From contig CBDBFH010000001.1 of the NCBI GenBank assembly GCA_965204775.1, forward strand, positions 1 to 64,000: a stretch of DNA of 64,000 nucleotides. Direction: 5' to 3'. This document shows, piece after piece, positions 1 through 7,931 of this stretch. Positions within the stretch are counted from its first letter, which is position 1; every line of letters begins with the position of its first letter. The position numbers and the translations under genes were made by a program. The notes below the pieces were generated by a model that did not search any database, was not told the DNA's origin, and was given only the letters and a program-made list of their open reading frames with translations. The DNA comes from CBDBFH01 sp965204775. GTDB lineage: Bacteria; Pseudomonadota; Alphaproteobacteria; JAPOUT01; G958296285.

Positions 1-773
1 TCAATCAGGTTCAGCTCGCAAGGCGGGTAGTCGTCGCCCAGAAGGTCACGCCCATTGTCGACTCCGAACAGATTGTCCGTCCCCGGCTGCCAGTCCCAGC
101 CCAATGTGTTGCGCAGGCCGTCGGCATAGATCTCAAGACCGCTTCCGTCCCGGCGGAAGCGCAGCAGGCTGGCGCGCTCCTTGTCTGCCTCCAGGCAGAC
201 ATTGCAGCTCGAGCCGACATTCATATAGAGCCAGCCGTCCGGGCCCAACTTGACCGTCCGCTTCCAGTGATTGCCGCCGCCCGGAATGCTGCTGACAATC
301 CGCTCCCGCTCCCCGCGCATCCGGCCCGCCGCCTGATCAAAGCGCTGGCGCACAACCGCGTCGGTCTCGCCGACATAGAGCCAGTCTCCGGCAATCTCAA
401 TGCCATGCGGGCGGTTGAGACCCTCCATCAAGGTCAAGACCGCATCGGCCCGGCCATCGCCGTCGCGGTCGCGGGCAATCAGCTTGATCTTGCCCTCGCG
501 CGGGACCGACAACAAAATATCGCCCGCCGCGGTCTCGCGCATCAGCCGCGCCTGGCCCAGACCCTCGGCATAAATCTTGATCCGGTAGCCGGGCGGCGCT
601 TTGATCCGCGCCCGCAACAGACTCTCCTCCGGCGCCGCAATCCCCCAGCCGAACAGGCTGTTGGTGATCGGCGCATTGACCGCAAAACGCTCCGGCCAAA
701 ACAGCGCGCACGAGCCCGCCCCGAAGGCCAGAACCAGAATCGCGGCAACGGCGATTCGGCGCAGACGCTTCAA
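1..773 (-). CDS. PQQ-type sugar (sorbosone-like) dehydrogenase, 3' end cut by window edge
   Basis: About 257 residues are visible, reading off the left edge with no stop. The N-terminus has a basic start and one hydrophobic segment (IAVAAILVLAFGAGS), a membrane anchor or signal peptide. Then come beta-propeller blades typical of soluble glucose/L-sorbosone dehydrogenases: PPGYRIKIYAEGL, DRDGDGRAD, GLNRPHGIEI, GGGNHWKRTVKLGPDG and GSSCNVC, followed by the EIYADGLRNTLGWDW blade. The family oxidises sugars or aldoses in the periplasm using PQQ; the actual substrate cannot be told. The start is a TTG whose last two bases lie in the TGA stop of rpmF (TTGA overlap), so translation is probably coupled to that ribosomal gene. 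The catalytic C-terminal half lies outside the window. Confidence 0.85.
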   Translation of the reverse strand, partial: MKRLRRIAVAAILVLAFGAGSCALFWPERFAVNAPITNSLFGWGIAAPEESLLRARIKAPPGYRIKIYAEGLGQARLMRETAAGDILLSVPREGKIKLIARDRDGDGRADAVLTLMEGLNRPHGIEIAGDWLYVGETDAVVRQRFDQAAGRMRGERERIVSSIPGGGNHWKRTVKLGPDGWLYMNVGSSCNVCLEADKERASLLRFRRDGSGLEIYADGLRNTLGWDWQPGTDNLFGVDNGRDLLGDDYPPCELNLI

Positions 774-976
774 GAGTCTTTTGCCTCTGATTCGCCCGCC
801 TCTTTGGGCCGCAGAATCTGCCGCCCGCGATACAAGCCGCTCCGGGGCAGCATATGATGGGGCCGGTGCAGTTGACCGCTCTGCTTGTCCTCGACCAGAT
901 TCACCGGGGCCAGCCGCCAGCCGGAGCGGCGCTTGCCGCGCCGGGCGCGGCTGACTTTCTTGCGGGGAACGGCCAT
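770..976 (-). CDS. rpmF: 50S ribosomal protein L32
   Basis: A 68-residue basic protein starting MAVPRKKVSRARRGKRRS, followed by WRLAPVNLVED and RPHH, which is the alphaproteobacterial bL32 pattern without the zinc cysteines. It is a structural component of the large ribosomal subunit. The ATG at 974-976 has a GGAG about ten bases upstream. Open reading continues upstream of this ATG, but homology begins exactly at MAVP, so the longer start is rejected. In many bacteria rpmF is followed by plsX-fabH; here it is followed by, and overlaps, a PQQ-type dehydrogenase gene. Confidence 0.95.
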   Translation of the reverse strand: MAVPRKKVSRARRGKRRSGWRLAPVNLVEDKQSGQLHRPHHMLPRSGLYRGRQILRPKEAGESEAKDS

Positions 977-1061
977 CGGACGGAACTCCGGGGCGGAGAG
1001 AAAGATAACCCTCATAGCCCGAAACCGCCCGGGCGTCCACCCGATTGGCGCGGACGGCGCC

Positions 1062-1646
1062 TTACGGGCCGCGATTGGCCCCCGGCGTCCATAGAATGTC
1101 GCCGCCGGTCTCGGCATTGGCGGCGCGGGCGGCGACGAAGAGAAAATCCGACAGGCGATTGACAAAGCGCAGCGTCTTCTGATTGACGGCCTCCGGCTCT
1201 TCGCGCTGCAGGCGCACGATCCGCCGCTCGGCCCGCCGGACCATGACGCGCGCCAGATGCAAAAACCCCGCCGCCCGCCCGCCACCCGGCAAAACAAACG
1301 ACGTCAAAGGGGCCAGCGCGGCATTGAGCCGGTCGATCTCCGCCTCCAGGCGGCTGATATGGCCGTCTTCGATTCGCAGCCGCGCGCCCGGCCTCTCCCC
1401 GGCGCGGCGTGGCAGAGATAAATCCGCCCCGGCGTCAAACAGATCCTGCTGCGCCGAGCGCAACAGCGCCGCCAGCTGCGACCCCTCCCCCAGTTCGGTC
1501 ACCGCCAGACCCAGCGCCGCATTGGCCTCGTCCAGCGCGCCGAAAGCCTCAATGCGGGGCGCATCCTTGTCCACCCGGCTTCCGTCGCCCAGCGCCGTCG
1601 TGCCGCCGTCGCCGGTCCGCGTGTAAATCCGCGTCAGCCTGACCAT
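1062..1646 (-). CDS. pduO: PduO-type cob(I)alamin adenosyltransferase
   Basis: This 194-residue protein transfers the adenosyl group of ATP to cob(I)alamin, making adenosylcobalamin in the cytoplasm. Family hallmarks are the N-terminal ATP loop (YTRTGDGGTT, residues 8-17), DELNA-like FGALDEANAALG (35-46), the RAERR motif (about 138-142) and VNRLSDFLFVAAR near residue 162. Length is normal for the PduO family. The start ATG at 1644-1646 gives MVRLTRIYTRTGDGG, the usual family beginning. It is divergent from argH across 87 bases. It implies the host uses or salvages vitamin B12; no B12-dependent enzyme is in the window. Confidence 0.92.
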   Translation of the reverse strand: MVRLTRIYTRTGDGGTTALGDGSRVDKDAPRIEAFGALDEANAALGLAVTELGEGSQLAALLRSAQQDLFDAGADLSLPRRAGERPGARLRIEDGHISRLEAEIDRLNAALAPLTSFVLPGGGRAAGFLHLARVMVRRAERRIVRLQREEPEAVNQKTLRFVNRLSDFLFVAARAANAETGGDILWTPGANRGP

Positions 1647-1677
1647 CCTCTCTCCACCGCCGCCCGCCGCTCCCGTA

Positions 1678-1707
1678 TTGCCACCTGCCGCACCCTTAAA
1701 GTATACC
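1678..1707 (+). promoter_or_regulatory. Candidate sigma-70 promoter for argH
   Basis: TTGCCA at 1678-1683 and TATACC at 1702-1707 are 18 bases apart, placing transcription start near 1714, just ahead of argH. The same spot read on the minus strand gives TATACT, so it may also serve pduO, but no good -35 box is visible on that strand. Confidence 0.4.
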
Positions 1708-1733
1708 CCAAGACACGCCCCAGGCCGATCATC

Positions 1734-3179
1734 ATGGCCGGGCGGCCCCGTCAACCGGACACGGACCCCTTTATGAGCCGCCCGTTGCGCCAGAGCCGTT
1801 TTGACAAGCCTGCGGACGATCTGCTTGAGCAATTCAACAGTTCGATCGACTTCGACCGCCGTCTCGCCCATCAGGATATCGCCGGATCGCGCGCCCATTG
1901 CCGCATGCTCGCCGCCTGCGGCCTGATCCCCGCCGCCGACAGCCGCAAGATTCTCAAAGGGCTGGACCGGATCGAAAAGGAAATCGCCGCCGGGCGCTTC
2001 GCCTTCTCCCCGGCGCTGGAGGATATCCACATGCATATCGAGGCCCGGCTCGCCAAACTGATCGGGGCGCAAGCCGCCGGACGCCTCCACACCGCCCGCT
2101 CGCGCAATGACCAGGTCGCGCTGGATTTGCGCCTCTATCTGCGCGACGGCATCGACCGCCTCGACCGCGATTTGCGCCGCCTGCAGACCGCGCTGGCCGG
2201 CAAGGCGCTCGATCACGCCGCCACCATCATGCCCGGCTTCACCCATCTGCAAAACGGCCAGGCCGTCACCTTCGGCCATCACTGTCTGGCCTATGTCGAA
2301 ATGCTGGCCCGCGACCGCGAACGTTTCGCCGATGCGCGCCGCCGCCTCAATCGCTCGCCGCTGGGCGCGGGCGCGCTGGCCGGCACCTCCTTCGCCATCG
2401 ACCCGCGCCGCACCGCCCGCGAATTGGGCTTCGCAGGGCTGTGCCCCAACTCGCTGGATGCGGTTTCGGACCGCGACTTCGTCATCGAAACGCTGGCTGC
2501 CGCCGCCTTGTGCGCCGTTCATCTCTCGCGGCTGGGCGAGGAGATCATCTTGTGGTGCTCGGTTCAGTTCGGCTTCGCCCGCCTGCCTGACGCCTTCGCC
2601 ACCGGCTCCTCCATGATGCCGCAAAAGCGCAACCCCGACGCCGCCGAGTTGATCCGCGCCAAATCCGGGCGGGTGATCGCCGCCCTGCTCGACATGCTGG
2701 TCGTCATGAAGGGCCTGCCGCTGGCCTATGCCAAAGACATGCAGCAGGACAAGCAGGCCGCCTTTCAGGCCTGCGACACGCTGGGGGCCTGTCTGCAGGT
2801 GATGGCCGCCATGATCGGCGGCCTGCAGATCGACGCGGCGGCCATGCGCCGCAGCGCCGGGCAGGGCATGACCGGCGCGACCGATCTGGCCGACTGGCTG
2901 GTGCGCGAACACGCTCTGCCCTTTCGCGCCGCCCACCACATCGCCGGACGCGCCTGCCGCCGCGCCGAAACTTTGGGGGTCGAACTGCACGAATTGTCGC
3001 CCGCAGAGCTGCGCAAGATTTCCCCCAAACTGACCCGCGCGGCGCGCGCCAGTCTGGATGTTGAGCAGGCGGTCGCCGCGCGCCGGGCGCCGGGCGGAAC
3101 CGCCCCGGTCAATGTCCGGGCCGCCGCGCGCGGCTGGCTCAAAAAACTGGACGGCGCCGCGCGCCGCGCCGGGTCATGA
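1734..3179 (+). CDS. argH: Argininosuccinate lyase
   Basis: Splits argininosuccinate into arginine and fumarate, the last step of arginine synthesis; homotetramer of the fumarase/aspartase superfamily. Signature sequences are SSIDFDRRL, DIAGSRAH, HTARSRNDQVALD and the mobile catalytic loop GSSMMPQKRNPD near residue 290. Length is 481 residues from the ATG at 1734, or 468 from the ATG at 1773 (MSRPLRQSRFDKP); family alignment favours the shorter form, the candidate promoter allows either. The usual N-terminal WGGRF is replaced by RQSRF, a mild oddity. It overlaps the next gene by ATGA and heads the plus-strand block that includes lysA and ftsEX. Confidence 0.95.
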   Translation: MAGRPRQPDTDPFMSRPLRQSRFDKPADDLLEQFNSSIDFDRRLAHQDIAGSRAHCRMLAACGLIPAADSRKILKGLDRIEKEIAAGRFAFSPALEDIHMHIEARLAKLIGAQAAGRLHTARSRNDQVALDLRLYLRDGIDRLDRDLRRLQTALAGKALDHAATIMPGFTHLQNGQAVTFGHHCLAYVEMLARDRERFADARRRLNRSPLGAGALAGTSFAIDPRRTARELGFAGLCPNSLDAVSDRDFVIETLAAAALCAVHLSRLGEEIILWCSVQFGFARLPDAFATGSSMMPQKRNPDAAELIRAKSGRVIAALLDMLVVMKGLPLAYAKDMQQDKQAAFQACDTLGACLQVMAAMIGGLQIDAAAMRRSAGQGMTGATDLADWLVREHALPFRAAHHIAGRACRRAETLGVELHELSPAELRKISPKLTRAARASLDVEQAVAARRAPGGTAPVNVRAAARGWLKKLDGAARRAGS

Positions 3180-3358
3180 GCGCCGCCCGGACGCGCTTCT
3201 GGCCGGGGGCGGCGCTGGCCTTAACGCTCGCCGGTTGCGGCATCGCCGGCGCGCCCCTGCGCCCCGATGATTACCGCCCGCCCAATGTCTCCTGGAGCGA
3301 CTGGGGCGAAGAGGAGGCCCAGGGCGACCGGCTCGACGCCATCCTGGAGGCGCCGTGA
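3176..3358 (+). CDS. lptM: Small LptM-like (YifL) lipoprotein
   Basis: A 60-residue protein with a short basic N-terminus, a hydrophobic stretch and a lipobox LTLAGC, so Cys21 is expected to be lipidated. The mature part is short and acidic (GAPLRPDDYRPPN). Small lipoproteins of this type sit between argH and lysA (or before dapF/lysA) in many proteobacteria; the E. coli member, LptM/YifL, helps mature the LptD translocon that inserts lipopolysaccharide. The assignment rests on size, lipobox and locus rather than strong sequence conservation. The ATG overlaps the argH stop (ATGA), so the two are co-translated. Confidence 0.65.
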   Translation: MSAARTRFWPGAALALTLAGCGIAGAPLRPDDYRPPNVSWSDWGEEEAQGDRLDAILEAP

Positions 3359-3397
3359 AAGCCGGGCCGCCCCGCCGGCCTGACGAGGATTGACCTC

Positions 3398-4702
3398 ATG
3401 GAGCATTTCCATTATCGCGCCGCGCGCCTGCATATCGAGGATGTGCCGGTCGCCCGGATCGCCGAAAGCCTCGGCACCCCCTTCTACGTCTATTCCCAAC
3501 GCGCCCTGCAGGACAATCTGCAGGCGCTCGCCGCGGCCTTCGCCGACCCGCCGCTGATCTGCTATTCGGTCAAGGCCAATGACAATCTGGCCGTCATCGC
3601 TGCGCTGGCCCGGGCGGGGGCCGGGGCCGATGTCGTCTCGGAGGGCGAGTTGCGCCGCGCGCTGGCCGCCGGGGTGGCGCGGTCGAAAATCATTTTTTCC
3701 GGGGCCGGGAAATCGCCGCGCGAACTGACCTTCGCGCTGGAGAGCCGGATCTGCCAGATCAACGCCGAATCGGAGGACGAGCTGGACCGGATCGCCCGGA
3801 CCGCCGAAGCGATGGGACGGACCGCCCCGGTGGCCTTGCGGGTCAATCCTGATGTCGATGCGCAAAGCCATGAGAAAATCTCGACCGGGCGCGCCGGCGA
3901 TAAATTCGGGATTGCGCTGTCCGCCGCGCCGCAGGTCTATGCCCGCGCCGCGCGCAGAAAGTCCCTGCGCCTGACCGGCCTGGCGGTTCATATCGGCAGT
4001 CAGATCGAGAGTCTGGCCCCGTTCCGCGCCGCCTTTGCGCGGCTGGCCGGCCTGGCGCGGCAATTGCGCGAACAGAATCTCCCGGTCGAGCGCCTCGATC
4101 TTGGCGGCGGCCTGGGGATAGGCCGAAGCCGCCCGGGGCAAAGCGCGCCCGGCCTGCCCGTCGCTCTGGCCGACTATGCGCGCCTGATCACCGAATTGTT
4201 CGCCCCGCTGGGGTGCCGGATCATCCTGGAGCCGGGCCGGGTGATCGCCGGACCCGCCGGACTGCTGGCCGCCTCGGTTCTCTATGAGAAGCAGGTTCCG
4301 GAGCGCCGCTTCCTGATCCTTGATGCGGCGATGAACGATCTGATCCGCCCGGCCCTTTATGACGCCCCTCATCCGGTGATCCCGGTCGCGCAGCCCAAAC
4401 CCGGCGCCCCCATTCAGCCTTACGATGTGGTCGGCCCGGTGTGTGAAAGCGGCGATCTGCTCGCCCGCGCCTGCCCGCTGCCGCCGATGACTCCCGGCGC
4501 GTTGCTGGCCATTCTCGACGCCGGGGCCTATGGCGCGGTGCTGGCCTCGTCCTATAACAGCCGCCCCAAAATCCCGGAAGTCCTTGTCCAGGGCGGGCAG
4601 ATGGCGCTGATCCGGCCCCGCCAGACCTATGCCGAGATGCTCGCCCGCGATGTCATCCCCGCCTGGCTCGCGCCGGCCCCGCCGGAACAGCCGGAACCAT
4701 AG
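3398..4702 (+). CDS. lysA: Diaminopimelate decarboxylase
   Basis: PLP enzyme that decarboxylates meso-diaminopimelate to lysine. It is a fold-type III barrel protein: the PLP lysine is K59 in CYSVKANDN, HIGSQIESL and the phosphate-binding LDLGGGLGI follow, and the C-terminal GPVCESGD (near residue 349) supplies the active-site cysteine across the dimer. Length, 434 residues, is normal. It begins MEHFHYRAARLHIE after a GAGGATTGACCTC leader, 39 bases behind the lptM-like gene. It follows argH, giving an amino-acid synthesis pair ahead of the ftsEX division genes. Confidence 0.96.
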   Translation: MEHFHYRAARLHIEDVPVARIAESLGTPFYVYSQRALQDNLQALAAAFADPPLICYSVKANDNLAVIAALARAGAGADVVSEGELRRALAAGVARSKIIFSGAGKSPRELTFALESRICQINAESEDELDRIARTAEAMGRTAPVALRVNPDVDAQSHEKISTGRAGDKFGIALSAAPQVYARAARRKSLRLTGLAVHIGSQIESLAPFRAAFARLAGLARQLREQNLPVERLDLGGGLGIGRSRPGQSAPGLPVALADYARLITELFAPLGCRIILEPGRVIAGPAGLLAASVLYEKQVPERRFLILDAAMNDLIRPALYDAPHPVIPVAQPKPGAPIQPYDVVGPVCESGDLLARACPLPPMTPGALLAILDAGAYGAVLASSYNSRPKIPEVLVQGGQMALIRPRQTYAEMLARDVIPAWLAPAPPEQPEP

Positions 4703-4712
4703 AGGCGCTGCC

Positions 4713-5399
4713 ATGAGCGCCGCCCAATATATCGCCGCCTGCGACAATGTCGGCCTGCGCTACGGCCATGGCCCGGAAATCCTGCGCGACGTAAGTTTCC
4801 GGCTGGAGGCCGGGAGTCTTGCCTTTCTCACCGGGCCTTCGGGGGCGGGGAAGAGTTCGCTGCTCTCGCTCCTCTTTCTGGCCCGCGCGCCCTCGCGCGG
4901 CCTGATCTCGCTCTTTGGGGCGGACGCCGCAACCCTGCCCCGAATCGACCGCGCCCGTCTGCGCCGGCGCATCGGCATCGTCTTTCAGGAATTCCGCCTG
5001 CTTGATCATTTGACCGTCTTCGAAAATGTCCTGCTGCCCTTGCGGGTCGCCGGCAGCCGCCGCCGGACGTGGCGCGATGACGCGGTCGAATTGCTCAACT
5101 GGGTCGGGCTGGGTCCGGTCATCGAGGCCTATCCGCCGACCCTGTCCGGCGGCGAGAAGCAGCGCGCCGCCATCGCCCGCGCCGTCATCGCCCAGCCCGA
5201 TCTCCTGCTGGCCGACGAGCCGACCGGAAATGTCGACCCCAAAATGGCCGACCGCCTCTTGCGCCTCTTGCTGGAACTCAACCGGCTGGGAACCAGTGTT
5301 CTGATCGCGACCCATGATCCGGCCCTGATCCGGGCCGCCGGGCCGGAGGCGCGCATTCTCGCTCTGGATCACGGCAGGCTGGCCGCGGATGCGCGATAA
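4713..5399 (+). CDS. ftsE: Cell division ATP-binding protein FtsE
   Basis: The 228-residue ABC ATPase that, with FtsX, couples cytoplasmic ATP hydrolysis at the divisome to periplasmic peptidoglycan hydrolases. It shows Walker A GPSGAGKSS, Q-loop FQEFRLLDHLTV, signature LSGGEKQR, Walker B LLLADEPTGN and the switch histidine in IATHD. The ATG at 4713 is chosen because FtsE homology begins with the strand CDNVGLRYG; an upstream in-frame start at 4629 would run inside lysA. It lies 10 bases behind lysA and overlaps ftsX by 11 bases. Confidence 0.93.
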   Translation: MSAAQYIAACDNVGLRYGHGPEILRDVSFRLEAGSLAFLTGPSGAGKSSLLSLLFLARAPSRGLISLFGADAATLPRIDRARLRRRIGIVFQEFRLLDHLTVFENVLLPLRVAGSRRRTWRDDAVELLNWVGLGPVIEAYPPTLSGGEKQRAAIARAVIAQPDLLLADEPTGNVDPKMADRLLRLLLELNRLGTSVLIATHDPALIRAAGPEARILALDHGRLAADAR

Positions 5400-6282
5400 C
5401 CTCGCCCCCGCCCGCCGTCTGGTTCCGCTCGCGCCGCGCAGTTTGCGTCCGCTGGCCGGAGTGATCGCGCTGATGTCCTGTCTGGCGGCGCTGACGCTGG
5501 GCGGCGCGCTCGCCGCCTGGCGCAGCGCCCAGCAGCAAATCGCGCGCGCCGCCCAGGCGGCAACCATCGAACTGCCCGCCGCCGCCGGTCCGCGCGCGCC
5601 CGCGCTCGCCGAACTGCGCCGCCTGCCCGGGGTGCGCGCCGCGCGCGCTTTGGAGTCCGCCGAAATCGCCAGACTGCTCGCGCCCTGGCTGGGCGAAGAG
5701 CCGGGTCTCGCCCAACTTCCCCTTCCCGGCCTGATCGCGCTGGAACTGGATGCCCAAAACCCGCCCGATCCCGGCCGCCTCGAAGCGGCGCTGGCCCGCC
5801 TCCTGCCCGGTGCGCGCCTTGAGCGCCATCTGGGCTGGCGGCAGGAGGTCCGCCAGAGCGCGCTGGCGCTCGCGCTGGCCGCCGCCCTCCTCCTCGCTGC
5901 AGTGCTGGCGGTTATGGCCGCCGCCGTCATTCTTGCGGTGCGCGCCGGCTGCGCCGCCCACCGCCAGACCCTCGACATTCTCCATCTGGTTGGCGCGCAG
6001 GACGGCTTCGTCGCCCGCCAGTTCCAACTCCCCTTCGCCCGCATGGCCTTGCGCGCCGCCGGGCTGGGAACCGGAGCCGGGATGATCGCGCTGGCCGCCG
6101 CCACCCTTCTCCTGCGCTTGGCCCCGCCGGACCGGACCGGCCAGATCGCCGTCTGGACTTTGGGCTGGCAGCCGCTGTGGAGCGATTTTCTCTGGCTGCT
6201 CGCCCTGCCCGCCGCCGCCGCCCTCATCGCCTGGCGCTGGACGCGGCGCGAAACCTTGCGCGCCTTGCGCCGCATGGCCTGA
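5389..6282 (+). CDS. ftsX: Cell division membrane protein FtsX
   Basis: A 297-residue membrane protein with the FtsX layout: a cytoplasmic start, a first transmembrane helix (about residues 23-43), a periplasmic domain of roughly 110 residues, then three C-terminal helices (around AALLLAAVLAVMAAAVILAV, the AAGLGTGAGMIALAAATLL stretch, and the final LWLLALPAAAALIAW). It pairs with FtsE, whose gene overlaps it by 11 bases. The periplasmic domain is the part that recruits EnvC/M23-type activators in other bacteria; an M23 lipoprotein gene occurs elsewhere in this window at 38652-39494. Confidence 0.88.
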   Translation: MRDNLAPARRLVPLAPRSLRPLAGVIALMSCLAALTLGGALAAWRSAQQQIARAAQAATIELPAAAGPRAPALAELRRLPGVRAARALESAEIARLLAPWLGEEPGLAQLPLPGLIALELDAQNPPDPGRLEAALARLLPGARLERHLGWRQEVRQSALALALAAALLLAAVLAVMAAAVILAVRAGCAAHRQTLDILHLVGAQDGFVARQFQLPFARMALRAAGLGTGAGMIALAAATLLLRLAPPDRTGQIAVWTLGWQPLWSDFLWLLALPAAAALIAWRWTRRETLRALRRMA

Positions 6283-6307
6283 AACACCTGAAAAAAGGAA
6301 TCCCCCC

Positions 6308-7066
6308 ATGCGCAAATTCCGCTCGCTTCTCTTCCATGCCCTGTTCTATCCCTATACCGCGCTCCTGGCCTTCCTCGCCTTGCCCCTGTTTGTTCTGCCC
6401 CGCCGCCATTTTGCCGCCGCGGCGCGCTTCTGGGCCTCCTCCAGCCTGCGCCTGTTTACGCTGTGCACCGGAATCACATACGAAATCCGCGGCCTCGACC
6501 GCCTGCCCCCAACCGCCTGCCTGATCGCCAGCAAGCATCAATCGGCCTGGGACGTCATGGCCCTGCGCGCGCTGACCAACGGCGTCATCGTCTCCAAGCG
6601 CTCGGTTTTCTGGATCCCGCTCTTTGGCTGGGGGGTCAAAAAGGCCGGGGCCATCGGACTGGATCGCGGCGGCGGCCCCGCCGCTCTGCGCCATCTGGCG
6701 GCGCGCGCGCGCCGCTTTGCCCGCCAGGACCTGGCCATCATGCTCTTTCCCGAAGGAACCCGCCGCCCCCCGGGCGCGCCCGCCGATTACAAGCCGGGGG
6801 TCGCCTTTCTCTATCGCCAGCTCGCCATTCCCTGCATCCCCGCCGCCCTCAACTCCGGCCTGTGCTGGCCGCGCCGCAGTTTCTGGCACCGGCCCGGCAC
6901 GATCACCCTGGAATTGCTGGAGCCGATCCCCCCCGGCCTGCCCCGCAAGGCCTTCATGCGCCTCCTGATTGAGCGGATCGAGAGCGCCTCGGACCGCCTG
7001 GCGCACGAGGCTTGCGCAGGCGGCGGCCAAAATCCGGCGCCTCCATCTCCTGCCCGGCGGCGATGA
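6308..7066 (+). CDS. plsC: 1-acyl-sn-glycerol-3-phosphate acyltransferase
   Basis: Acylates lysophosphatidic acid to phosphatidic acid at the inner membrane. The catalytic HX4D motif is H77-x4-D82 (KHQSAWD) and the acceptor motif FPEGTRR is at 147-153; an N-terminal hydrophobic hairpin (residues 6-30) anchors it. Length is 252 residues. The conserved fold ends near residue 238 (ERIESASDRL); the last residues (GGGQNPAPPSPARRR) look like readthrough into the 3' end of the convergent tyrA gene, with which it shares 113 bases. It is 25 bases behind ftsX and probably in the same operon. Confidence 0.9.
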   Translation: MRKFRSLLFHALFYPYTALLAFLALPLFVLPRRHFAAAARFWASSSLRLFTLCTGITYEIRGLDRLPPTACLIASKHQSAWDVMALRALTNGVIVSKRSVFWIPLFGWGVKKAGAIGLDRGGGPAALRHLAARARRFARQDLAIMLFPEGTRRPPGAPADYKPGVAFLYRQLAIPCIPAALNSGLCWPRRSFWHRPGTITLELLEPIPPGLPRKAFMRLLIERIESASDRLAHEACAGGGQNPAPPSPARRR

Positions 7067-7931
7067 TCCGGCGGCGAATCTGCCTCTGCCGCGCAAACAC
7101 CTCCTGCAGCACGCCGGCCCGGCCTTGCGCAATCGCCTTGCGCAGTTCGGCCAGATCGCCCGAAAACCGGTCCAGAATCTCCAGAACCGCGCCCCGATTG
7201 GCCAGAAAAATGTCGCGCCACATCACCGGGTCCGAAGAGGCCAGGCGGGTGAAATCGCGAAACCCCCCGGCGCTGTATTTGATCACCTCGGCCTGCGAGA
7301 CCTCCTCCACCTCCGCCGCCGTCCCGACAATCGTATAGGCGATCAAATGGGGCAGGTGGCTGGTGACCGCCAGCACCCGGTCGTGATGGTCCGGGGTCAT
7401 CTCGATCACCTGCGCGCCGCAGGCCTGCCAGAAGCGGCGCAGCCGGGTGCGGGCGCGCCGGGGGCTTCCGGGGGGCGGCGTCAGAATGCACCAATGGCGC
7501 TCGAACAGGCCGGCGAAGCCCGAATCCGGTCCGGACTGCTCGGTGCCCGCCACCGGGTGGGCGGGAACAAACGCAACCCCGGGCGGCACATATGGGCCGA
7601 CCTCCTCAAGGATTCGGCTCTTGACCGAACCGACATCGCTCAACAGCGCGCCCGGCGCCAGGGCCGGCGCGATCTGCCGGGCCAGTTCGCCCATCGCCCC
7701 GACCGGGGTGCACAAGATGACCAGATCGGCCCCGGCGGCGGCCTCGGCGGCGCGCCGGTGAATCGAGTCGGCCAGATTCAGGTCTTGCGCCCGCCGCCGC
7801 GTCCGGGCGGTGCGGGCATGGCCGGCAATATGGCCGGCCAGGCCGCGCGCCCGAATCACATGGGCCAGCGAAGAGCCGATCAGCCCCAGACCCAAAAGCG
7901 CCACCCGGCGAAATTGCGCCCGGCTCGTCAC
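6954..7931 (-). CDS. tyrA: Prephenate (or arogenate) dehydrogenase
   Basis: Oxidative decarboxylation of prephenate or arogenate in tyrosine synthesis. The Rossmann motif GLGLIGSSLA is at the N-terminus, followed by LILCTPVGAM, SDVGSVKS, the catalytic HPVAGTEQSG and the VTSHLPHLIAY helix. The GTG at 7929-7931 is preferred: it overlaps the hisC stop as GTGA and gives a 325-residue protein starting close to the Rossmann strand; an ATG at 8018 adds 29 unrelated residues inside hisC. The final 35 or so residues beyond IIAAGQ are basic, Pro-rich and overlap plsC. It ends a three-gene aromatic amino acid operon. Confidence 0.93.
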   Translation of the reverse strand: MTSRAQFRRVALLGLGLIGSSLAHVIRARGLAGHIAGHARTARTRRRAQDLNLADSIHRRAAEAAAGADLVILCTPVGAMGELARQIAPALAPGALLSDVGSVKSRILEEVGPYVPPGVAFVPAHPVAGTEQSGPDSGFAGLFERHWCILTPPPGSPRRARTRLRRFWQACGAQVIEMTPDHHDRVLAVTSHLPHLIAYTIVGTAAEVEEVSQAEVIKYSAGGFRDFTRLASSDPVMWRDIFLANRGAVLEILDRFSGDLAELRKAIAQGRAGVLQEVFARQRQIRRRIIAAGQEMEAPDFGRRLRKPRAPGGPRRSRSAQSGGA

